From Owenia fusiformis (lineage: Eukaryota > Annelida > Polychaeta > Sabellida > Oweniidae): a stretch of DNA of 64,000 nucleotides. Every line of letters begins with the position of its first letter. The stretch's first letter is position 1. A model generated the notes under the pieces. That model was not told where the DNA came from and searched no databases. It saw only the letters and a program-made list of their open reading frames with translations. The stretch covers positions 8,367,432-8,431,431 of the forward strand of contig CAIIXF020000012.1 of the NCBI GenBank assembly GCA_903813345.2. The letters run 5' to 3'. Positions 11,901 to 26,422 of the stretch are shown in pieces. Made by a program: the position numbers and the translations under genes.

Positions 11901-13277
11901 TTTGACATCAATGCAGTTGATACACAATTTATTGAAATAGCGACCAATGAGCCTACTACAGGATAATATTTGTGTCGGTTTGTGAATAATGTTGCAAACT
12001 GGTACAACGAAAGGTATGCTAGTATTATTAACCCGAGGACAAAGTTAGGTCTACGTAGATGCAATATTTTAAGGACCTAACTTAAACGAATGCAAAGTTA
12101 CTACAGTATTTGCTTCATAACTTATTTTGTTTAAAACATTACATAATCTGTACAAAACGCTAACAAAAATTGGACATTTCTAGTGAACTTTAAAATTAAT
12201 TAAATCGAAAGAAAAATGACTAATGTTCAATAATTACGCGTAACGGTGTATCTTATGGGGTAATAATAGTAATCATTGCCATCGATTTGTTCAAACATAT
12301 AATTCTCAATCTTGAATAAATACCTCTATGGAAAAATAGTTATATCGAGTTAAATATGTGTTATATCCGAGAAGCACTCTCCCCTAAGGAACTAATGATA
12401 ACATGTGCGAGTTCCCATCTGAACCACCATTCAAAACGGCCGATGTCCCACTGCACCTAAAATAAACACGAGGTCATACATAGTTACAAGAAAGCAATCG
12501 GATAATGCTAAATGAAGAATGTTGGCAACCAGCATCTTTTGGTGCCAAAGAACTTGAAGTTACACGCACTTTGGGAGAACTTCGACGTAAATCACATATT
12601 TGGGACAAGGACGATATCAGGGATGATATCAAGATTAGAGTGATGATATCAGGATCCCCAAAAAATCATTTGTTCAAAAGTTTTCATTTTCAAAATGTTT
12701 CCAAAATCTTTCATTTTTTCAAAATGTTTCACTTTTCAAAAAAGTAATTTTTTGAACATGGTATACGGTCGTTATTCACTCGTCGGGATGATATGGGTAA
12801 TATCCCTCGATGATATCGATATCGATATCATCAATCTGATATTCCCCTATCAAGTCCCTCCTGGTGAATAACTACTTTTTATTAACACCTGGAATGAATT
12901 TACGTAAGTCAATTCTTTTGGGGCTGTGCACAAGGGTGCAGTGATCCTCGTATATCAACTTTTTTCATTCTCATAGGGCAACACAATGTTACATTTCCTT
13001 AAAAATAGTGTTAACTAACCTTCTCTATTATTTCAGTGAAAGAACGTTTGGTGCGATGTAGAACATGTAACGACACTAAATAACGTCAAGGCACACAGTA
13101 TATTTCGCGAGTGATACTTCAAACCTAGTGTCTGAGTACGAAAGCCAATCAACTCATTGAATATAAAATTCCGGCAATACAATATAGTACAAGGAAATCC
13201 CCCCTAGCTAGAGTCGAGTGAAAATGATTATGATTATAACTGGCGAATATAATTAATTCAATGTTCATATTCAATGT
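8989..13277. other. Intergenic DNA with possible 5' regulatory sequence
   Basis: About 4.3 kb with no supported gene. The part next to 8988 should contain the 5' UTR and promoter of the membrane-protein gene. Short frames at 9278-9577 (+), 10588-10824 (-) and 12505-12747 (+) have somewhat protein-like composition but no splice or family support. A low-complexity patch at about 12655-12750 repeats 'TTTTCAAAATGTTTC'-like units. Just after it (12780-12845) is a cluster of GATATC-rich short palindromes. Confidence 0.4.
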
Positions 13278-13690
13278 GTGTACATCACAAAACATATATT
13301 ATTACAGTGTCAAGTACTATTTCAAGAAAGAGATAATCTATTTAATGCTGTTGTTGATACATTAGGAGTTGTTGACTCAGTGGCGTTATTTAATACTGAT
13401 GATGAGATATTTCTTGAAACTATTTTAGGTAGCAGAACAGATATGTTATTTGATTGTAATGATTGCATTTGGCAACAATTTTTAATAGTATCTGCGGTGA
13501 AAATAGATTATATCCTAAACCATGCTGTACTACATTTAAATATGTAAATACCTGGAATATTTGTAAATAATGTATATTTATTATTATTATTTTATTTGTC
13601 CTTAATTTTGAGTTAAGTTAAAATGTTAAATTGTAATCTTCATTTAATGGAGGAAATAAAGAATATACAATACAATACAATACATTATTG
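13278..13690 (+). mobile_element. 5'-truncated non-LTR retrotransposon (LINE) 3' end
   Basis: An 89-codon frame (13278-13547) ends in ...DCIWQQFLIVSAVKIDYILNH. This resembles the C-terminal tail that follows the reverse transcriptase domain in Jockey/CR1-type LINEs (ERxxLF...LG...W..FL). It is followed by a short 3' UTR, then GGAGGAAATAAAGAATATAC and a tandem ATACA tail (to ~13686), typical of LINE 3' ends that finish in a simple repeat. No RT catalytic motif (YADD) is present, so the copy is heavily 5' truncated. The exact 5' edge is unclear. Clade assignment is a guess. Confidence 0.55.
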
Positions 13691-14998
13691 CGCAAAATAC
13701 ACATCGATGGTAGTGACACGTAGATTATTCAGCTTCACATTGACAACTGACGTTTTAAATGATTGTCAAAATGTTTTAAGTTTATGGAACTGTATAAATT
13801 GACTCTCAGTTGACACTGTACCACAGGGATGAATGCCAGTTTGATAAGTAATCGTTCCTTCCCTTTGTTTAAATCATCGCATTTCTAAAACGTGTTTAAT
13901 ATAAAATCGAAGTGGATGTGTCGCTTAGAACCGAACAAGCCGGGTTCTGCGAATCCCTCTCTAACCACTAATAATCCCCTGACACAGTTGCTAAATCTAT
14001 AAGACTACATACTTAATGCTTGCACTGACATTTTTGGAATTATTTTCGTCGTAAAATAAAATGGCAACTTACAATTCCGCGCTAAAAAATCCATTTGAAC
14101 GTGATAAAAATAGGGAGGGCTCTTCTGGGAATTATTTAGACGCAGAAAATGCAGTAAAATAGTAAAAGTATGTATGCTTTCCTATTAAGAATAACAAAGT
14201 ATCAGTTGCCATTGTCATAGTTCGCGGTGAGTCAGTTCGAATGAGATCTACATTTAACAAGCATGGCTATTTTTGGGTTATAACTGTATTGAACAATCGG
14301 AGCCACGACAAAATAGGATTTCGCTACTTTCCTCCTCTTGGCTTCTCTATGCTTATCTGCTCTTTTAAAATAAGAAAAATTATCATATTATCTAAATATC
14401 TTCCTTACTTTTTTCAAGTTTCAATATCAGAGGTTTTTGATATTTTCCCTGGGATTTATATTTGAAAACTTTTCAGGTAATTTTACATGTTTTAACCACT
14501 GAATTCTTCCCCGCCATTCATTGACAGTACTAGGCAATTCGCCTATTTGAATTTTCTTATTGCGTTGATTATGCAACTTCAATTCATTGTATCTTGACTA
14601 TCTTCGAGCTTTCTATATCCGACGGTATGACAAATCAAAAAAGAAATAATCAAAACTGTATTTTTAGATGGACTCGGGTGGAATTCGAAGATTATAGACG
14701 ATAGTGGATGTTTTAGAATTAATGAGAATTCAGACTATTTGTAGTTTTTGATAAACGTGATGAAAATTCGATTTCAATCTAATTGGCACATTGAATGCCA
14801 TTGGTGTCGGAGAACAGAACTGGGAAGAATTTCGTTTTGAATTGATAAAAATTGTAAACCGGTTTTATAACGAAACCTGTGCGTTCTGAACGTGTTATTG
14901 AAAAGATTTTGACTAATTATGCCTCTTTTTTACTAGTTACATGAGGTTTGCAATTAAAAACGTATTTAAAACATAAGCGAAACCTCTCTCCTCTAATG
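13691..14998. other. Intergenic DNA, nothing recognised
   Basis: AT-rich. The only frame of note (14241-14465, plus) lacks any motif and is probably chance. Confidence 0.4.
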
Positions 14999-15310
14999 TA
15001 GAGAGTGAGCCAAAAAAGTAACCCAAACAAATCTTAATAACTCAGTCATATTTAGCACAATTAAACCTTGTTCAATGTTCTTTCATTCAAATAACTTTCA
15101 ATGATTTCGACATGTTTTGGGAAGTTTGAGTATGTTTTGTAAAATAGCCATAACATTTTTACCATTTGGAATAAACCGATGACATTTTCTAGAATGAAAA
15201 AAAATTGAACGGGCTTCATTTGTACCAACAGGCAAAAAAAGACTTAAAATCCATACATGATAAGTGAGTCATTAAGATTTGTTTGGGTTACCTTTTTGGC
15301 TCACCCTGTA
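14999..15310. mobile_element. TA-flanked MITE, GTGAGCCAAAAAGGTAACCC family
   Basis: The left end TAGAGAGTGAGCC and reverse-complemented right end TACAGGGTGAGCC lead into nearly identical arms through AACCCAAACAAATCTTAA, about 45 bp. TA flanks fit a Tc1/mariner insertion. About 312 bp with no coding capacity. Related ends occur at 60468 and 62919, and the inner motif of this copy (AAACATACTCAAACTTCCCA on the minus strand) is shared with those. Confidence 0.8.
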
Positions 15311-18300
15311 TTTTTATTACATATAAGTTGAATTTATGAACTCCAATAACGTTTCAGTGTTGTAGAACAATTGTTTTAATACCCATGAACATGCATAGCC
15401 AAAGTTTGCCCTTCTTCAAAAATCAGATTGCCTTTAAATATTATTAGTATTTGGTATTTTCAACAACGTAAAACGGGCTTGGTCGATTCACTAGCAATCA
15501 TTAGATTGTTTTATTGGTATTGATTTTGCCTTTTGATTGATTGATCTATTCAGTTGTGCCCAAGATATCATCTCGATTCTTCATAGTCTCAAAAAGGTTT
15601 CCAGCAAATGACATTGTATTGCATGTCAGTCAATGGCAATTGCACTCGTTGTGTAGAATTTAATTAAGATACATTGGAAAATACGCAAATCTGACAAACC
15701 CAAGACCATGTTGACCAGCTTCAGACACTTACAGAGCAATGGATCAATCGTAGAAGGATCTAGTCTTGTCTGTTTACCCCCGTGTTCTTATATTTTAAAG
15801 ATGGAGTGCATGTGGTACACAGTATTGAAGAAAGACTAAGTCAAAATGTAGGCCATTTCTAATAGTAAATCCATATGATACATGAAAGTGACAAAAATAA
15901 ACAAAATGAAAAAAGCACTAATTTAACAATAAATTGCATCCACATGAAAAGTTTCTAGTGAATAATTATCTAAAGTAGCCGTATAGTGACGTATACGTTA
16001 CGTTAAACGTAGTGCACGTCTGCAATGTCATCCCTTTGAAAGTTGTATTAACAAGAGAAATGTTACAGTTACGCTACAGCCATATTATAAATATTAAGTC
16101 AAGCATAATATGTTCAATATAAACAGTTATTAGGATTTACTTCGTGTATATCTCGCAATCAGTTGCATAAGATATAGATCAATCTATAAATGAATAGTTA
16201 TGTTTGAGCTCGATGTAACATGTTTCTGGTCCCGGTGGATTATTATTCCCATGGCCTTGATTGAGTATAATGATATCGTTACAGGGCCATTGCATTAACG
16301 AAGTTAGTTTGAATAGGGGGCAATTATCACAAGGGGTGTTTATACCTTCTCTGGTGGAGATGCGTTTCCTTAGATAGAGCTCAATTTCTCCTCTCCATTA
16401 CCACGGTGATTACTATCCAGACTTATGACATTACAAAAACACCTTTTACCTTTTGTCCAATTGCATAAGGGCAACGCACAATCACATTGCATTAACATTT
16501 TATTTTGGAATATAGGTTTTAAAGAGAGAATCAGATATAGCGAGCAGACTAAACAAAAAATTGTTTCAATTTTAGAATATTTTTGGCTATTGTCATTCCT
16601 TGTCAAGTCTATTTTCTAAGAATCACAAAAGTGCATACTTTATTCCAGGAAAACTAAAGATTTTTACAATAATGTATTATTTTTCTATAAGAATGGTTAC
16701 CATTCTTATTATTCGGGAGAATTTAAACATTTTTCACTCATTTTTGCACTTTGAATCATTAATAACTTCACCAATTTATAACATATTGTGAATCTTTAGG
16801 GAAATATTGTATTTGATATTGTAAGGAATAGATTGGTAGGTCAATTATACATGTTGCTTGTAATATTGTCACCCCCTATAGATCAGATTCTGCCTTTAAT
16901 ATTGTACTTGGTTCTCAAAAGCAATGTCCAGCATGGGTTGGAAAATTTAGTTGATAAAACATGTTAACTTTGACCCAGAAGAATATCATAGTCGAGTATA
17001 TATAGCAAGGCCACAACCGTTCATCTTTTGCAAGCATCTTACAAAAATATAGATTATTTCAAAAATGTATTATTTATTAACATTATGGTTACATTATTAT
17101 TTCTGTATGATACTGACTAGCTGTAAACTGGGAAAAGTTATTTTTAAGAGGTTAGTCGTGATTTCTTCGATTCAATCTCTAATTCTAGAAATGATTACTA
17201 TCGATCAGGCCAACGACTTATACAAGAGTCATGTCATGGAGATATTAATATAGTATAAACTAATAAAGTCTGGTGTCTTAGTCTAAATATAGCAATAGTA
17301 TAGTACATTGTGGATGACTTTTTGACGTAATGGGGCCTCCGCAGGTTTATTGTCAAGATGTTTTCATTATTTTACTCTAAAATCAATATTCTTACTTTAG
17401 AAAGAACATTTGAATTCGTTTTGGAGTTGTTTTTGATGAAATTAACGCCATATTAGTTGATATAGTATGTGCAAATAGATATAGTTATACTTTATCTAAA
17501 ATGGTTTTGATCGGGGAGGTTTTGGAGTGACTATGTAGACATCTTGTGCTAAAACCACATCTTATTTGTAAGAAAATGTACCTGTGTTTAACTAATCTTG
17601 CAATTTTCAGAGAAAAAAACGTGTCCGAGGATAGATCGACACCTTTAAGGTCATGAGGGTTGTGGAAACGTTAAATTGAAACATGGCTTTGAGGGTGAGG
17701 TATCTCTCCAATTTGAACTTTTCTGAGGTCTCTTGACGAAATAACTCGTCAAGCACACATATCTACCAATAATAGTAATGCATGTCTTGGAATTGTCTTG
17801 CCATTGTAAATATAATACGGAGCGATTGCGGAAGACTTTGGTTTGAAATCCCGTTGAAGTCTCGTCATAATGAGATTTCAGTAGATTTGCATATCTCAGA
17901 CTTTAATTTTGTTTTATTTGATGTCAAAATCAGAACTATCCACTGCAAGTACTTTTCAGTTATTTTTTTAAACTCAATGTTCAATGTTGTTTGCGTTTTC
18001 TGAAAGACAACAACAAATTCAATCCGGTGAACTGACCGATACTTTTGCTTATAGCATGAAAAAATGGCTTTGATATGCCCGTTAAATGGATCCCTTTGCA
18101 GTTTCAGGAAAATCTTATCGGTATTCGCACAAGTTCAAGATCACTCCTATTGTGATTCTAAATGCCGATAATGTGTGGATCAGGAAGTTAACTATTCTAT
18201 CTAGAATCAATGAACACGCTATATACAGTTCTTTGTAAGTTTAATCCTGCTATTCTTAGATCTACTTTGTTTGAATTAAATGAAGACGGATATATGATAT

Positions 18301-21300
18301 TGATACAAATTACATTGGCGCATCAAAAAGCCAAGGGACGCATCCCAGTTAGGTTGGCGGAATTATCTTTGTTTTGATTTTGGCCTAAATTAGGCTTTTT
18401 GAATCCTCGCATTTTAAATAATGTGCTCAGGTTTTCCATAGATCTACATTTTTAAAGTGAGACCAACAGATTCAAAAGGCGCCCTAAAAGGACGATAATT
18501 GTTTAAAACCGTTTGCCCCCCCACCCCCACTCAACGCCCTTGTGGATTTCCAGATCCGCCTCTAAAGTAGTTCTCCAGAGATTGAATTTTTACTTTGCAA
18601 ATACAGACGATGCGTGTCGTTTTGTAGGTCGAGGTTTAATAGCGATGAAACACTTTTGAAAATAAACCAACCTTTTCTTGACACGAATCACAAAAATTAC
18701 AAATTGAACACAACGTGGGCCTTTAATAATACAGTTGGGAGCAAAAGAACGATTTATTTTTTATTAATGTTTTGCACGGTCATTAGTAAAACTTCATGTC
18801 ACTATCTGACCATAAATTATGTATTTATTTAATATTTCCTGAAAACGTAACTGACAATTGATCATGCAATATATCTTATCAAGGAGCCCAGCCAGTTCCA
18901 TTTTAATTCATAATATATTTATCCGGCGATTTTTTATGGAAATACTTCTAGCAAAGAATTGGTTAGAGACTCATGTAACCACTGTACACCCCCTTACTTC
19001 CAGTTGAAGGCCTCAAATAATATAATTGATTAGGCAGTGAGTCTACACTACATTGATACATCCTTCAAATTGGTTCACTGTACCTGTTTTAAGATCGTTT
19101 TACAATGTCTACCTTAAAAAGGTGGTCATGAATGCGATACCTATGGGACGTTGATTAAGCTTACGTTCCATTAAGTGCCATACAATAAATGTCCTTTTTG
19201 ATCGATCCAGATATTTATATGTCCCACTAGTGTACGTTGTCACATCAAGTATGCATTTCACTTCCTACGTACCGAATGTAAAGTTATAAGGTTTTATATA
19301 ACATTATTTTAGGCATGGAGTTCCCAATGGAAAATTGGGATAATGTTTTGATTATTTCATGTAAGAATGTCTCAAGTATGTACCAAAGAAGATTTTTTGG
19401 CTGATTTACAAAATATGTATTATTTTGGGTCTAAATTTTGCTCATGTATACATGTACGTATAATTAATGATATCGTAATTGTTTAATTTGCATAAGGTAT
19501 AGTGTAAGATTGTTTTAATTGTCAAACTATTCTTCAGTATTGGAGGCTAAATAAATAAATAAATATCATAAATATAGATATTCAAGATAGCACAATACAT
19601 AAAATTGCATTTTGGAGACGAATCCTTACACATCAATTACTCAGATGCGAGTACTGTAGGTAGCCACCAGTTTCGCCACCAGGTGGCTGATTCGGGGGAA
19701 ATAACATGGCAGGGTATTACAAAACTTGAATATGCATCAGTTTTAGTGGTTCTCTTTTCATATTACCTGTATGTACCTGATAGTTATACAAATTAAAATA
19801 TGTCCAGTAAAGGAAAATATTATCTGCCCAACACAAGAAAGGATATTTCACTTTTTGTGGTTTTACAACATGGGGTCTATGGGGAATCTCCCCGACCTAG
19901 AAGTCACATTTTCAAAGAAAATTATATTTTCAAAGTAGATAAACTCTTTTCAAAACCACATTTCTAAATGTCATTTTACATGTAGATTCCAAACATGACA
20001 TCAGTTTGACTGAATTGTGAGTTTTTAATGACGTAAATCAAGATTATTTTTTACTCGCATCTGGGATATTGGTCATTGCTCTCATTTGAACTTTTGAGGA
20101 TAGTGTTTTTGGTAAGAGTTGTGGACCAGTAATATCAAAGCTGTCAAAGTGTCAGTCCATCGCAAACTGGAAAGCCGTCAGTAAATTCTTTGCATGTTTC
20201 AAATCAAATCGTTATTTTGTTCCTCAATTACAATATACAGCAAAACCTGTATATATTCAGATTGAACATTTTTGCCGAAGATTTCAGTGATGGAAGTGTT
20301 TACAAGAGAGGGTAAGCTATTCAGAAGTCAGTAGAGTATGTGCCGAGGAAGGGTGTCCACTAGAGACAGGTGTCCACTAGAGAGAGGTGTTCACTAATAC
20401 AGGACGTTTTACTGTACATAAAAAATGATAAATCATGTTTCCAACATTTTGGAGGGGGTGTACATTCTAGGGAATGTACATGTATATAGACTCGTAAACT
20501 GATTTTCACGGATGTTGTGCGTCAAAGGAAACAACAACATAATCAAGATAATTAGATTTAATATCCTATAATGAATACAAATGTCTATACTATTAGGAAT
20601 AAAGTAGTTTTTTGTATATATGCCACTTAAAAGAGCACTCGTATAATTGATATTGTTCCATTAAGGAATTTTTACTCGGTTTAATTTTTCAGTTGATTAT
20701 TTGGGCTCATGGCTGTTATCTTGAACGTTTTCAATATTGTGATTCGTGCTCAAATAATTATTGATTTAAGGAAATAGTGGATTACTCAAAATGTCCGAAT
20801 ATTTTCTCCGTCGTGTGAATCATGAATCAGGCTACGACATGTGCCAATTAGCTGTAATGCCTGGCCTGGGTCCTTTGTATGACTCTGTATTATGATAAAT
20901 TGTAGAAAATATAGCATAACCTTAAATAAACTTATCAACATGTATGAAGGAAAATGTTGATTTTCCAGGGTGTAATATACTATTTCAGACTAACAACAAT
21001 AAGATTAATAGCAAAGCTCCGTATTATTTGTGCTTTTTCCCACTACTTTCGGATTCTGGTTTTGAATTAGAGAGTCTCAGGATGGATCAACTTTTTTAAT
21101 AAGCTCGCTTTTTCTGTGTCTTCCCAATTCATCATTTGGAATCAAGTTCATTACAAGATTTTTTGAATTTTGCTCTTAATCTAGACTCGTCTACTTGTTT
21201 TATATTTGTACGTTCGATTCTTTTATTTTTCTTCGCTAAAACTGCCACCGTCTTATATCTATGCCACAGGCAGCTTTTCATTTTTATATTTCATATACAT

Positions 21301-23356
21301 CTCGGATTCACAAACTCATTCACTTTTTGATTGTGTTTATATGTTCTTTATTTAGATCGAATTTACAAGAATTGCAGTTGAGAATTTATTACAGTGCTTT
21401 ATCATTAGGAGCCTTAAGATTGCTCGGTTAGAAGTGTTTTTGTTAGATAGATTTGAGAAAATAGCCTTAGAGAAGTCACGATGGCTATTCCTACACAAAA
21501 TATTGAATATGTTTAGTTCTGAAGGAAAAGGAGGTGCGTTTTTCAGAAAATGTAGGTGGCGGGGCAAGTGATTACGTAGCCGAATGTCGCACATCTTAGG
21601 GGTCATTGGGGGAATATGTGTTCTCCCAGGAATGTTTTGGCCCTGAAGACGTTATTTTGAGCGTTTTTGAAGACTATTATTAGTTCTCTCTGATAAAAGC
21701 TGCCTTCTTTGAATTTTCAGATGAACACATCCAAAAATAACTGGGCAGTTCCAGAGGGGGAAAGTGCGAACCAAACGCCCCCCCCCCCCCGTTCGGTTAC
21801 GAATATATGTACACATATCGTTGAAAATGCTTCTGGTTGGCGTGTTTTGTAACCTGATAACGATGGTAACAGGTAGCATTATTTGTCCGCGCCGTTTTGC
21901 TTGAGACATGCGATGAAAGAAAACGTGTACGCCATTCGCCCCTTTCCCTATAACATACTGACTATAAGTCCAATGGCACGATTTTTTGGGTTCAGTTGGT
22001 CATCCGAGAAGTGGGTAAAGTTTGCTGCATATTGGTATTGTGGTACTCACAAGAAAAATCCCAATACCAAAGACTTACTTATCTAGACCCGTCGATCATC
22101 AGGTGTACCTTTCTTCGTTTTTGAAAGGAATATCCTTGATTTACTCTACACAAGAAACATACACTCTCAATTAGTAAATTGTACCCGGGCTTTGAGAATT
22201 ATTTTTCTGTTGTTATTCTCTTGAATTTTTGATTTTAGGGATTAAGTTGTATTAATAAAATTCACTATGCAGTTGAGACGGTTCTATCGAAATGATTAGA
22301 TTCGTCTAAATTAGCATTCTCACAATTTACCATCAATGCGTTGCCATTTAAAGGGCTGTCTTTTCATCCACCGCGGGCGTTCGGAAACACGGACATTACA
22401 TCGTTGGTCTTATTTTTTTATAAAATAACCCGAGCAGTGCATTATTTCCGAAACTGTCGGTATTAAAACAGAAAATCTATGCAATGTGTAAATCCAATCG
22501 GTTACGATGGCCTATGAAAGTCCAACCCGAGTCTAGTTTAAAAATGGGTTTGAGAAAGATTTTTACCAAGTTACACACTGGCAGTCATGTATACAATTTG
22601 CTTAATTCACCTGTTATCTATTTTCAGCATTTTCATGTTGACCTTATGGTGAACTTGAGAAAGAAGATACTTTCTATAATTCATTAAAACAAATTGGGAC
22701 AGATGCTGTATAGTTGCTCGTTATTCTCTATTTCCGCTTCTATTTTTCTTAGTCCGATCACGCCATTTCAATACTTCCAACTTGACGTATATTAATTGTA
22801 CACACGCCGGAAATTCACTAGTGGTCAGTCATTGAACTTAAAACGTGTTTTGAACGCTTTTTAATGAACTCATAATGGCATTACCAATTAGAGATGTCTT
22901 AATGGTTCCTGCCTCGCGACATCCAAATTGCTGAAAACTAACAGTGGTCAACACTTTTTTCTTATTTTATGATTTTCTTTTAAGTAATCACGCTTTTTAC
23001 ATATCCCCTACATAAGTTTGGCAATCTGTAGTCTATTTTCGAATCACATTTCAACGCCTGTTTATGTTCGGTGAGTTTTAAACAATCATCAACTTAACTT
23101 TTTCATAAATGTTCAAACAATTTTATTTAAGAAACGGGAGAGTAAACAGATTTAACTGTATTTTAATACGCTATCAAACGAAGTTAGATTTAGGTATTAA
23201 TCAAATTAAACTGTCAACAAGATTTACCTATTATGATGGCATACATGTAATTGATACATGTACATTTGCTTGGAAATACTGATGACGTCACAGTTTGTCA
23301 TTGAATATACAAAATAACAAATGTCAACCTAACGTTGACGTCACTTATTCAAAAAA
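15311..23356. other. 8-kb gene-poor stretch
   Basis: No gene, RNA or complete transposon could be supported here. Open frames (16370-16606, 17782-18003, 19605-19796, 21352-21606, 21652-21909 and others) are under 90 codons and look like translated AT-rich DNA. A GC-richer fragment at about 18500-18565 with a C-run and 'TGGATTTCCAGATCCGCC' looks like a transposon terminus, but I found no partner. C-runs also occur at 21779-21790. An AAATA microsatellite lies at about 19552-19566. Confidence 0.35.
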
Positions 23357-23564
23357 GCCGAAATTTCAAGGAGGATTGGCTCCCAGAATGCAACACCGAT
23401 ATTCTGCAAAACAATCACCTAGCGATAGCTTTGTTGGAGAGTATCGGGTCATTCTCCATGCAGTCGTACAAATTATACAGACACAAATAGCAAATGACGC
23501 ATGCGTGGAGATTAAAGAATATCGAGTTGGAACCCTGGCTTCCAATCCTCCTTGCGAAATTTGG
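23357..23564. mobile_element. Short inverted-repeat element (MITE-like)
   Basis: The left arm CCGAAATTTCAAGGAGGATT is matched on the other strand by CCAAATTTCGCAAGGAGGAT at the right edge. Matching continues inward through ATTGG..CCAG...CAAC.CGATATTCT. About 208 bp. No clear target duplication was found, so the family is unassigned. The 102-codon frame at 23295-23603 simply runs through it. Confidence 0.55.
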
Positions 23565-26174
23565 AACTTTAGATTGATATTGTACCTGTGTCGTTCACTA
23601 TAAAGGAATGGTCTTCAAGAAAAAGCGGCCCTCGAACGCGCATTTAAAAATCAAATGTCTTCAGACGAAACAGTTTTAAAATTGAAGAAATTACTTACTG
23701 TCAATACATGCATAGTTCAGTTAGCTAACAATAAATGATGCAATTTCGAGGTTCGACATTGCGAAATGCTCTTTGGTGAAAAATTGCTTGACGATTTTTT
23801 GAGATCGCTACGCTCTGATTGTTTTCGCATTGATAGTATATTGGCATGAACGAATATCGAGATCGCTGTGCCTTCTAATCAGTAATTGCATTTTTGATTC
23901 TTGTAAATTAAATCGAACTTTATTGGCATTAACTTTACTTACTACTCCTGCGTTGAATCATAACACAGCATATTGATACCACAGTCATGCATATTATGTC
24001 ATCATGTATGGCAACTCCATGTCTAGACAGACGTTCGTAGCATTCCTCATATTCTAGTCACAGCCACTCTCATTTTGGCAAACTGAGTTTTAATTTAATG
24101 GGGAATTGAAACCTGGCAATGTTTGGTTCTTAATTTTGTTCGGAAGTGTGGGACATTTGTTTATAATTTAAATCGCTAAACACAAGGCTTTAAAATGTGA
24201 TCCAAAAGAGGATTCACCGTTGCCAAACGTATGGAGGGAGTGTATTTTGATGAAGCAGATGTAAAAACTAACAGAAACAATTAAAATGGTTGGCTGGATG
24301 GCTAATCCACTGTTCAATGTTTGACTTTTTGTCAGAAAACACGAACGGAAACAGTTAAAAAACATCAGCGCAAAAGCAAAAAAACAAACCAGATCGAAAT
24401 GATATAGCGTAACAACTATATTTAGAATAACAAATCTAAATATAGATCCATGAGAAAATTCATTATGGTCGTTGAACTGGGCCAAAAAGTTCAACGATTA
24501 TATATTCTCAGCACCTATCTTGATCTTATGAAACATACATTTAAATTAAATCAACGAAACATGCACTAAGAAGAGGACATTGGGCATGGGGAATTGCATC
24601 AACCAAAGAAAATTAAGAAAAAATTATTAAGAAAGTTAACACTAAATTGAAGAACACGAATGTATAAAATTATGCTTCCCGAGCGACTAATTTTCCCATG
24701 GCCTGCCCGATTGAAAATGAAGATGTATGGAAAACAATTGTAATTGGATCAGCGTTTGTTTGTACATGTATATAACCAATCAAAAAGCTGATAATAACCT
24801 CTTTGTGTCATAATATATCACGCTCACGTTCGTGTTCTCCCAAAATACGCGTAACTCAACCCCTCCGTTGTGAATTCATGTTCGCTTAGGAAGTATAAAT
24901 TATATCCGCAGGGTTATATTTATCATTTTTGGTATAATCAGCAAGATGAAAGGAATTTTAGAAGATCACAAAAAGAAACAAACCCCACAAACTAATAATA
25001 TCATCTGAAACGGGATACACTTCGGCAAACTAATTTCAGCAGCGTGTGTTGTTGGCTCAAAGTTAAGCAGGGGATGATTTCCCGACATTCAATTTTGAGT
25101 CACGTGATGGGTGATGACAAATTAGATCGATGGTCGTATGTATTACGTTACAATTTTGATTGGGGTTTGTTTTGTCTTTGGCCATAATAGTCTGATAGAC
25201 TTAACTAACAAGGAACCAACTGCGATTCATGGTGGGAAAAGACGTATCAATGAATCTCGATACCAATTTAACAAATTCTACAGCAAACATGATATCGTTT
25301 TATACAACAGCAGATGCTATCTCTTCAAATATTCCAACGCTCGGTACAAATATTCCGACATTCGTTTCCTACTTTCCCATACCATTTTGAAGTCTCATCC
25401 CTATGTCTGCGTAAAGCATCTAGAGATAGTACGTTCAAAAGGTTAATCACCGTTAGACTTATATTTTTCTGAAGTAGAGGAAAAGATGAAAACTCACACA
25501 TCAACGCTATCTTTGGCCCTTGCTAAAATTACGCTATTGTCGTGTTCTCTCTTCTTTATTTCTCCGAGTGTTTTACTCATAGGAGTATCTACGAAACAAC
25601 GCAGTTAAGTATCTTTATTCATGATATTACTTCGTAATTTGCTCACGCTTTCCCCTCGTTTTCCCGGTATTCAAAATATTAAAATCACGACTTGTTTTTA
25701 TCGGAGTTTCTTGTAGTGATTGTTTATCGGTGATTGACAAATACTTATTGGAACCGATAAGGTGAAACTGAGACTCAATTCAATCAAACAAATGTCCATT
25801 ACAAATGTCCACTCACGGTTTAAGAAATCGATCTCGTATATCAACCGTCATAGGCTAGTACTCAACCGATATTGGCCGTTGATAAACGAAGATTTTTGAC
25901 TTTGGGTTGATTTCATTAAGGATTAAATGAAGAGAGTAGCTTCCCAGAATGAAATCAAATGTAAATACTTCGATTTACTTTGATAACATTATGAATATTT
26001 ATAAGCTTGTCTGTCATGAATGTCTTAGCCTGGATTTAGACCTGCTTATTGATCACATGATCTTTGAACTGTCGAAAAGTATACGTAATTTGGTTTGAAA
26101 TTTGAATTCCTAATTGAGTTAATATTTTCGCTGATCCACTTTGATTGTAAATCCAGGAGATAGTGTTTTAACAA
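23565..26174. other. Intergenic DNA, nothing recognised
   Basis: AT-rich with no supported exon. The 102-codon plus frame at 25138-25446 has a hydrophobic start and mixed composition, but no motif or splice support. The minus frame at 24168-24494 is Phe/Cys-rich and reads like noncoding DNA. Confidence 0.35.
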
Positions 26175-26422
26175 CAGTATATAAAAATAGAAACATATGT
26201 AAAAGTCCTAACTTGCATATTCCAGATAGTTATGTATAATGTGCAGCAAAGCTGTGGCTTTTTGTAATTTAGGGAGTTTCAGCCATATTATTTTTTCAGA
26301 AAATAACATGGCAGAGAAGCATCAAAATATACGAGGCCACATATATGATAGCTAAACTACAAAACAACTAAAATATACAAAAGTTAGAACTTGTATAAAT
26401 GTTTCTATTTTTACATATACTG
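26175..26422. repeat. Small foldback repeat
   Basis: The left arm CAGTATATAAAAATAGAAAC and reverse-complemented right arm CAGTATATGTAAAAATAGAA align with one small gap, and the match continues about 50 bp inward (AAGTCCTAACTTGCATAT / AAGTTCTAACTTTTGTAT). About 248 bp, non-coding, consistent with a degenerate MITE. No convincing target-site duplication. Confidence 0.55.
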